This document shows positions 1 through 5,488 of a DNA stretch of 5,488 bases, piece after piece; position 1 is the first letter of the stretch, and the number at the start of each line of letters is the position of its first letter. Origin of the DNA: Parachlamydia sp. (GTDB taxonomy: Bacteria; Chlamydiota; Chlamydiia; Chlamydiales; Parachlamydiaceae); contig JAJTHR010000243.1 in the NCBI GenBank assembly GCA_021298935.1, forward strand, positions 1-5,488, given 5' to 3'. The translations under genes were made by a program, and so were the position numbers. The notes beneath the pieces are model-generated. The model was not told the origin of the DNA. It saw nothing but the letters and a program-made list of their open reading frames with translations, and made no database searches.

Positions 1-136
1 AAAGTTGGCTTGTCAGCGCTTCAGATTTAAAAGATCTTTTCGAAGTTGATATCTTTGAATATCAACAAGGAGAGATCTTTTAAAGATGAAGGTGATCACA
101 AGTCAAATTTATGATTTTAATTTCGGGAAATGGTAT
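1..136. repeat. Palindromic repeat, copy 1 (left end outside window)
   Basis: This stretch matches the complete copy at 2986-3158. Bases 1-90 correspond to 3018-3107 with a single substitution (G at 4, T at 3021). Bases 91-136 correspond to 3108-3152 with one extra base and roughly ten substitutions. It ends in the same terminal motif GGGAAATGGTAT at 125-136; beyond that the flanks differ (TATG here, AATT in the other copy), which sets the element boundary. The left terminal arm is missing because the window starts inside the element. The inner hairpin (GTTGATAT near 46 and ATATCAAC near 60) is intact. No open reading frame of useful size lies in it, so it looks like a non-coding, MITE-like or structural repeat. 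Confidence 0.9.
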
Positions 137-324
137 TATGTTGTTTAATGCTGAAGAGGCTTTGGCTTGCGGGCTGTCTGCATGGGCATGTAAGTACCCC
201 CCTTTCTCAACAAAAACAATTTTTTCATGGTTGAATGTTCCGGATCGTTTTAAATCGTCAGAAACTTTTCCAATTTGATTAAGGAATTTAACTCAACAAA
301 AGGTTTTGGAATTGCGTTAACCAT
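80..324 (-). pseudogene. Frameshifted small gene of unknown function, 3' end in repeat
   Basis: On the minus strand an ATG at 324-322 follows a strong ribosome-binding site (AAAGAGGAGG, forward 328-337) and a plausible promoter. The first frame reads MVNAIPKPFVELNS, continues a few residues and stops at 250-252. A second frame, open from 292 to a stop at 80-82, reads like real protein, for example IGKVSDDLKRSG, then HEKIVFVEKGGYLHAHA, then ASSALNNI. A one-base shift near 283-286 would join the two into about 80 residues, the last 15 or so encoded by the palindromic repeat. I do not recognise the family. The likeliest reading is a small gene broken by an indel, with its original C-terminus replaced by the repeat. 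Alternatives are two separate tiny ORFs or chance openness. The start overlaps no other gene, and the 382 gene diverges from it. Confidence 0.45.
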
Positions 325-349
325 AAACCTCCTCTTTAAGAATTTGTTT

Positions 350-378
350 GTTATAATATAAATAAAAACAATGGTAAA
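350..378 (-). promoter_or_regulatory. Candidate sigma70-type promoter for the minus-strand remnant
   Basis: On the minus strand a -35-like TTTACC (forward 373-378) lies 17 bases from a -10-like TATAAC (forward 350-355). Transcription would begin near 343, about 19 bases before the ATG at 324, leaving room for the strong ribosome-binding site. The same AT-rich segment contains a plus-strand TATAAT at 352-357, about 25 bases before the ATG of the divergent oxygenase gene. No good plus-strand -35 is visible at the right distance, so the segment may be a divergent promoter. Assigned by eye from consensus only. Confidence 0.4.
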
Positions 379-381
379 ATT

Positions 382-1065
382 ATGCCTGCACTGATTCCCT
401 TTCTCGATACGCTTGAAACTGAAAAAATAATTCAAAAAATTGATGAACTTCGTCGTTTTTGGTCCAAACGTTATTCAAATTTCTTTACTTTAGGAACGGC
501 CCTTTACCTGGACCGTAAAAACCCTCAATTTGACGCTTATGGGTCAAGCCTTGAGTCAATGAATTTTTTTATGCAGCTTCATTTTGATTTTTTGTATAAG
601 AAGCTGCTTGAGGTTCTTAAGAAGGAATTACAGCAAGAGGTGCAGTTCGAATCCACCCTCGCTTTGCCCGGCTTTCATATTTTCCTGGCCAGCCCCGATT
701 TTGTGGGCAAGGGGGGAAGCATCCACTTCGACTTACAGTATTTGCAAGCAAATTGGGATCAATATAAGGCAGTCGATTTCAACAACCCGTTGAGTTTTAC
801 ACTGACCCTTGCTCTTCCTCGCTTAGGTGGGGGGCTTTACTTCTGGGATCAACTGTATGACCCTACCAGCCCCTTTGATATTGAAACTGAAACCCAAAGG
901 CTGCACCGGCATTTTCTTCCCTATGAGGTAGGGAAAATGGCGCTTCATGATGGCAAGCTTCTTCATCAAATTGCTCCAGCATCAGAATATGATGAACAGG
1001 ACCGACGCATCACAATGCAAGGGCATGCTTTATTTTGCGATGGCTCTTGGCGTCTTTATTGGTAA
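382..1065 (+). CDS. 2-oxoglutarate/Fe(II)-dependent oxygenase-like protein
   Basis: The 227-residue protein is probably a soluble cytoplasmic enzyme of the double-stranded beta-helix oxygenase superfamily, which couples 2-oxoglutarate decarboxylation to oxidation of a substrate; the substrate cannot be told. The Fe(II) triad is visible as H115 and D117 (GGSIHFDLQ) and a distal histidine, best placed at H195 in GKLLHQIAP. R208 or R209 in DRRITMQGHAL fits the residue that binds the 2-oxoglutarate carboxylate. LPRLGGGLYFWD (145-156) resembles the strand and turn between the two halves of the barrel. The N-terminal 90 residues are mostly helical, with no signal peptide or membrane segment. The length suits a single-domain prolyl-hydroxylase-like enzyme. 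The ATG at 382 has no clear Shine-Dalgarno, and an overlapping ATG at 371 is out of frame. It diverges from the minus-strand remnant, with no operon partner visible. The fold is fairly sure, the function is not. Confidence 0.75.
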   Translation: MPALIPFLDTLETEKIIQKIDELRRFWSKRYSNFFTLGTALYLDRKNPQFDAYGSSLESMNFFMQLHFDFLYKKLLEVLKKELQQEVQFESTLALPGFHIFLASPDFVGKGGSIHFDLQYLQANWDQYKAVDFNNPLSFTLTLALPRLGGGLYFWDQLYDPTSPFDIETETQRLHRHFLPYEVGKMALHDGKLLHQIAPASEYDEQDRRITMQGHALFCDGSWRLYW

Positions 1066-1081
1066 TTAATAATAAACTAAC

Positions 1082-1121
1082 ATTCAATTATTTGAATTTT
1101 TAATTAATTGTAAGATATAAT
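1082..1121 (+). promoter_or_regulatory. Candidate promoter with overlapping inverted repeat
   Basis: A -35-like TTGAAT (1092-1097) and a perfect TATAAT (1116-1121) are 18 bases apart. They sit about 30 bases before the SGNH gene, which has only a modest AAGG (1141-1144) ahead of its ATG. The -35 is also the right arm of a 6-bp inverted repeat, ATTCAA (1082-1087) and TTGAAT (1092-1097) around TTAT. This could be an operator. It could also be a weak AT-only hairpin ending the upstream oxygenase transcript, since a few T residues follow it. A promoter here implies that the SGNH gene is transcribed on its own. Confidence 0.5.
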
Positions 1122-1150
1122 AAACGTATTAATTTAAATTAAGGTTTATT

Positions 1151-2884
1151 ATGTCAGTTCAAAATAGTGCAAATCCTTCTGATTCAAATTGGTTTAATGT
1201 CAATGTTCAAAATTCTCAACAGACTGACAAAGAAGAATCTAAAAATGAAGAATTCGATGAAAATGCTTTAAAAATTGCAGCTCTTGCAATCGGGGGATTT
1301 GCCGCGGCAGTCGGCTTTACAATTGGCGGGATGAAAATTGCCCATCAACACTGGGTTTCCAATCTAAAGACCAATACATCTGATATAGGAGAAGAGGTTA
1401 GAAAAACCGAGGTGACAAAACCTTTCGCCAAGGATGACATCGCTGTTCGACCCTCCTCTAAAAATAAAGTTGAAACTGTTGCAGCCTCTAATTTGATTGC
1501 TACACCCACAAATCATAAATACAATCGCGTCTTTTACGTAGGGGACAGCTTAAGTGAAAAAGGACGTTTTTATCAAACTTCTCATTTCTATCGCCATGGT
1601 GGATCCGGCTCAAAACATCGCTTCACGAATGCTCTTAATTGGGCTGATTCATTTGATACCCATTTAGCTAATACCGGAATCATTGATTCAATCAAAAAAA
1701 CACAAAAAATTCGGGATAATGCCGACATTTCTGATCTTCTTATTACTAGGCCTCAAGATAATAAGGAAAAATTCAATATTGATACGCAAACGGCAATGCT
1801 TTTGAATAACCGCATTATTTCAAAAAATTATTCCGAAGGGGGAGCCACAACGGAATTTACAGGTTTGATTAACCATGTAGCTCTTAATAATTTAGAAAAT
1901 CTACGTGATGAATTACTCCAAGACAACCAAGCCATGACGGATGAGGAAAAAGCAAATACACTTTGCTTTGAATGGACAAGCGCCAATGACATGATAACTG
2001 TCCCCGATATCCTGAGAGGCATTGGCCAAACTTCCCTATCAACCGAAACTGCTCAAAGGGTTGTCAAAGTAAGAATGGAGAATGTGGATGAAATGTATAA
2101 AGCCGGTTTCCGAAAATTTGTCCTGGTCAATTTGCCTGATTTGTCCAAAACACCTCGATTCCGCCGTTCAACTGAAGAGCAGAGCAATCTGGCATTTGAA
2201 ACAACAAATACGCTTAACGGCCTGATGGAAGAAGGGGTTAAAACCCTTCAAAACAAGTATCCTGATGCCAAAATTGTCCTTTTTGATATTAATGAATTAT
2301 TTAGCGACCTTGTGAGCAATCCAGGTGATTATGGCTTTAATGCTGAATATAATCCTGTTCTTACCAATGACTTTTCTCGCCCGGTAAAACGCGATGAGAT
2401 GTTATTTAAAAATGATCCGATTCAGGGGAATATCAACTACAAGGTATTAGACCCTTGCGGGCAAGAACGAATGGGATTCATTTCTTATGATTCCCTTCCT
2501 ATGGGGCAGCCCCTCGATCAAAATTTACTGACTCAATTGATGCCCTCTATTCTTGAAATAACAAATGAATGCGGCCATACAAGCACGGACCTTTTTGAAC
2601 CTCTAAATGAGACAAAAGCCTATCAGACCTTTATGCAAGAAAATGGGCAGGGAGGAGTGACAATGCCTTCGGTCAAAAAACTCTTTTTTGACGATGTGCA
2701 TCCCACTTCTCACATGCATCATCTGATTAAAGAGAATGTGGATAAGTTTTTGAAAGCAAATAATTTTGAGTACTCGTCCCCCCTCACAGAAGAGAAAGTT
2801 CCCCGAAAATTACGTGTACTAAAATCTCAGCCTAAAGCAACGGAAGCACCCAGCTTCTGGGCCTCATGGTTTTCAAAGTCATAA
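1151..2884 (+). CDS. SGNH/GDSL-family lipase or acyltransferase with N-terminal membrane anchor
   Basis: A 577-residue protein of the SGNH hydrolase superfamily, closest in style to phospholipase/GCAT enzymes that cleave or transfer acyl chains from lipids. Motifs in order: GDSL at 131-134 with nucleophile S133 in VFYVGDSLSEKG; FTNALNWADSF (158-168), typical after block I; an oxyanion glycine in SEGGATTEFTG (228-238); block III as SAND (277-280), keeping N279 but with Ser where Gly is usual; LVNLPDLSKTP (325-335), typical of the GCAT branch; and block V DDVHP with D514 and H517. The first 40 residues are polar, then a Gly/Ala-rich hydrophobic segment (about 41-62) looks like a single membrane helix. 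About 60 charged linker residues follow. There is no classical cleavable signal peptide. It has its own promoter and terminator. The enzyme class is well supported; substrate, location and any export to the host are inference. Confidence 0.85.
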   Translation: MSVQNSANPSDSNWFNVNVQNSQQTDKEESKNEEFDENALKIAALAIGGFAAAVGFTIGGMKIAHQHWVSNLKTNTSDIGEEVRKTEVTKPFAKDDIAVRPSSKNKVETVAASNLIATPTNHKYNRVFYVGDSLSEKGRFYQTSHFYRHGGSGSKHRFTNALNWADSFDTHLANTGIIDSIKKTQKIRDNADISDLLITRPQDNKEKFNIDTQTAMLLNNRIISKNYSEGGATTEFTGLINHVALNNLENLRDELLQDNQAMTDEEKANTLCFEWTSANDMITVPDILRGIGQTSLSTETAQRVVKVRMENVDEMYKAGFRKFVLVNLPDLSKTPRFRRSTEEQSNLAFETTNTLNGLMEEGVKTLQNKYPDAKIVLFDINELFSDLVSNPGDYGFNAEYNPVLTNDFSRPVKRDEMLFKNDPIQGNINYKVLDPCGQERMGFISYDSLPMGQPLDQNLLTQLMPSILEITNECGHTSTDLFEPLNETKAYQTFMQENGQGGVTMPSVKKLFFDDVHPTSHMHHLIKENVDKFLKANNFEYSSPLTEEKVPRKLRVLKSQPKATEAPSFWASWFSKS

Positions 2885-2920
2885 GGGACAAAAGTGCAAC
2901 CTTAATATAATATCCTCATA

Positions 2921-2952
2921 ATGAAAGGCCGCTATTGGCCTTTCATTTTTTT
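2921..2952 (+). terminator. Rho-independent terminator of the SGNH gene
   Basis: A perfect 10-bp stem, ATGAAAGGCC (2921-2930) and GGCCTTTCAT (2937-2946), closes a 6-base loop GCTATT and is followed by six T residues (2947-2952). It begins 37 bases after the TAA of the SGNH gene. Its separation from the palindromic repeat starting at 2986 shows that the SGNH gene does not need the repeat to terminate. Confidence 0.93.
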
Positions 2953-3124
2953 AAGAATTTTATATCTGATTACTTGTTTAATCGTCAAATTATACCATTT
3001 CCCAAAAATAAAACCATAAATTTGGCTTGTCAGCGCTTCAGATTTAAAAGATCTTTTCGAAGTTGATATCTTTGAATATCAACAAGGAGAGATCTTTTAA
3101 AGATGAAGCGCTGACAAGCCAACT

Positions 3125-4352
<1,228 letters not shown>

Positions 4353-4800
4353 CCATATATGTAAAATGGTTTTGAGTTTTTGAATTGGCAAACATATTAT
4401 ACATTTTTCGAAAAAAGTTTTGCCAAATGGAGATCGCTGATCATGCGAATGAATCAGCATTAAAGAATTAACTACTAGGGTATAAATAACCCGTTTCCCA
4501 ACTTGTTAGGGTGTGAATTAAAAAAGTTTTTTTTAAAATAGTTGATAAATGTTGCAAAAGAGGCATCTTCACGATTTTGGTAAACCGCTGTAAGCCTCAA
4601 GCCTCTATTATAAGTTCCTAAAAAGGGACAAAAAAATTAAAAAGTTTAAGTTTAAGTTTTTGAATGAATATATTTAATTATCTTCCTTTTATTTAAATTA
4701 GTTAATTGCTGTTTTAAAAAAGCTCTGCTATTCACTTTCCGTCTGAAGCTTTGGCTTCAATTGAGTTGGGTTATGAACGCTTAACAATGGAAAAACGAAA
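4353..4800. other. AT-rich spacer without a convincing gene
   Basis: The 448 bases between gapA and the next gene hold several short inverted repeats. They are TTGGCAAA with TTTGCCAA (4385-4392, 4419-4426), GCTGAT with ATCAGC (4436-4441, 4453-4458), AGAGGC with GCCTCT (4559-4564, 4601-4606), GTTCCT with AGGGAC (4614-4619, 4624-4629) and TGAAGC with GCTTCA around TTTG (4744-4749, 4754-4759). None is followed by a proper T run, so no clear gapA terminator is seen. A tandem TTTAAG pair is at 4645-4656. Stop-to-stop fragments of about 35 codons occur but have no start or recognisable product. A weak promoter-like pair, TTGCTG (4706-4711) and TATTCA (4729-4734) with a 17-base spacer, might serve the next gene. 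I recognise no tRNA or known ncRNA. Confidence 0.6.
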
Positions 4801-5488
4801 GTGGATTTTACAAGAGAACCCATTATAGAAACCATCATTACTCCGAAAGAAGGGTATAAATTGGTGGTCCGCACAAGCAAAGGAACGTCCCAAGAAGAAT
4901 ACTTCGTGGATGCAGTTGAAGTCGTCTCCTTCGGTCATGCCCATTTTTTTCGCTCACTTGAAAGGCCCAAATCATTTCTTGTTCCCGTATCCGACTACGA
5001 AATTTTAGAGGTGCGTGAACCGCGCATGGTCCTAAAAAATGCAGGTTTAGATCGCTCCATTAAGATTGGTGGGGGAAGAGAAGGAACGCTAAAGGCTCCG
5101 CGGGAAAGTGAAAAAGAAGTGGATGAAGCGCATAAAATGGAGCCGCTCAGCCAGGCTGAATCTTCTGAAGAGAATGGAGAAGGCAAGCCAGAAATTCGAT
5201 TGGATAAAAAGCGGGACCGGCGCAAAAATTATCGCAAGCGCAGAGGTGGAAAAGGGGAAAACAAGGAAGAAGGCAAAGAAAGTCCTGAGATTCCACCGCT
5301 TGAGGATGAAAAAATCAACATTCCTCCTCCAGAAGAAGGAAAAGAAGGCGAGCCTATCACACCTCTTTCACCAGGCATGCTCTCTTCTCTGTTGCAGCCT
5401 CCTCCGCAGTTGATATCTGAGACGATCAATAGATATAGGGAAAATGCCCTCTTTAAAAGCGCCTTTTTTCTAGCGGAAGAAGATGATT
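4801..5488 (+). CDS. Conserved hypothetical protein, chlamydial CT504-like, 3' end missing
   Basis: The frame starts at GTG 4801 and stays open to the window end, giving 229 residues without a stop. The frame is closed upstream by TGA at 4774-4776, and GTG is the only usual start before the well-formed N-terminus MDFTREPIIE; no strong ribosome-binding site precedes it (only GGAAAAA). Residues 1-80 look like a small folded domain (VDAVEVVSFG, FFRSLERPKSF, LVPVSDYEILEVREPRMVLKN). From about 95 the protein turns low-complexity: Glu/Lys-rich, then an Arg/Lys tract at 136-151 (KKRDRRKNYRKRRGGK), then Pro/Glu repeats, and about 190-229 becomes ordered again. The basic tract suggests nucleic-acid or acidic-partner binding, which is inference. 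From memory, a similar hypothetical protein sits next to gapA in Chlamydia (CT504), which supports the gene and the organism. No catalytic motif or membrane segment is seen. Function unknown. Confidence 0.8.
   Translation, partial: MDFTREPIIETIITPKEGYKLVVRTSKGTSQEEYFVDAVEVVSFGHAHFFRSLERPKSFLVPVSDYEILEVREPRMVLKNAGLDRSIKIGGGREGTLKAPRESEKEVDEAHKMEPLSQAESSEENGEGKPEIRLDKKRDRRKNYRKRRGGKGENKEEGKESPEIPPLEDEKINIPPPEEGKEGEPITPLSPGMLSSLLQPPPQLISETINRYRENALFKSAFFLAEEDD

Noticed and set aside
325..435. Upstream extension of the minus-strand frame beyond the ATG at 324 (61-residue version)
   Set aside because: It would run through the divergent promoter region and into the oxygenase gene; the strong ribosome-binding site at 328-337 marks 324 as the start.
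584..793. Alternative plus-strand frame inside the oxygenase gene
   Set aside because: Shadow frame; the oxygenase frame carries all family motifs.
4427..4592. Two 14-codon ATG frames in the gapA downstream spacer (4427 and 4548)
   Set aside because: Too short, no ribosome-binding site, and the second is preceded directly by a stop.
4559..4606. GAGGC/GCCTC inverted repeat as a tRNA or other known RNA
   Set aside because: No T-loop, anticodon arm or CCA-side pattern, and the stem could pair with either of two GCCTC sites; no known RNA recognised.
5108..5429. Open frames on both strands within the last gene
   Set aside because: They arise from biased purine-rich, Glu/Lys/Pro coding sequence; the GTG 4801 frame is continuous and begins with a well-formed domain.

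Overview
The window most likely comes from an AT-rich, amoeba-associated member of the Chlamydiota (Parachlamydia-like). This is inferred from two genes. The glyceraldehyde-3-phosphate dehydrogenase reads like the chlamydial form. The partial gene downstream of it begins with a conserved-looking stretch that I recall, without a database check, from the hypothetical protein next to gapA in Chlamydia (CT504-like). Long AT-rich spacers, a near-perfect palindromic repeat and decayed reading frames between genes would suit a symbiont genome with accessory DNA.

Layout, left to right. Bases 1-136 are the right-hand part of a palindromic repeat whose left end lies outside the window. A minus-strand gene remnant (80-324) has a strong ribosome-binding site and promoter, but its reading frame is broken and its 3' end runs into the repeat. 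Divergent from it is a 227-residue protein (382-1065) with the iron and co-substrate motifs of a 2-oxoglutarate/Fe(II) oxygenase. Next comes a 577-residue protein (1151-2884) with an N-terminal membrane segment and an SGNH/GDSL lipase-acyltransferase domain. It has its own promoter and a textbook Rho-independent terminator (2921-2952).

Bases 2986-3158 hold a complete 173-bp copy of the palindromic repeat. A second minus-strand remnant (3125-3310), encoding a membrane-helix peptide, abuts that copy. A 12-bp hairpin (3285-3322) then covers the ribosome-binding region of gapA. gapA (3327-4352) is intact, with all catalytic residues. A 448-base AT-rich gap (4353-4800) has small hairpins and open fragments but no convincing gene. 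The last gene starts at GTG 4801 and runs off the window.

The genes do not form one operon. The oxygenase and SGNH genes point the same way but are separated by a promoter-like spacer. The SGNH gene ends in a terminator, and gapA stands alone rather than behind rplQ as in Chlamydia. The main novelty candidates are the palindromic element placed at the 3' ends of two decayed minus-strand genes, the hairpin over the gapA translation start, and the membrane-anchored SGNH enzyme as a possible host-lipid-modifying protein.
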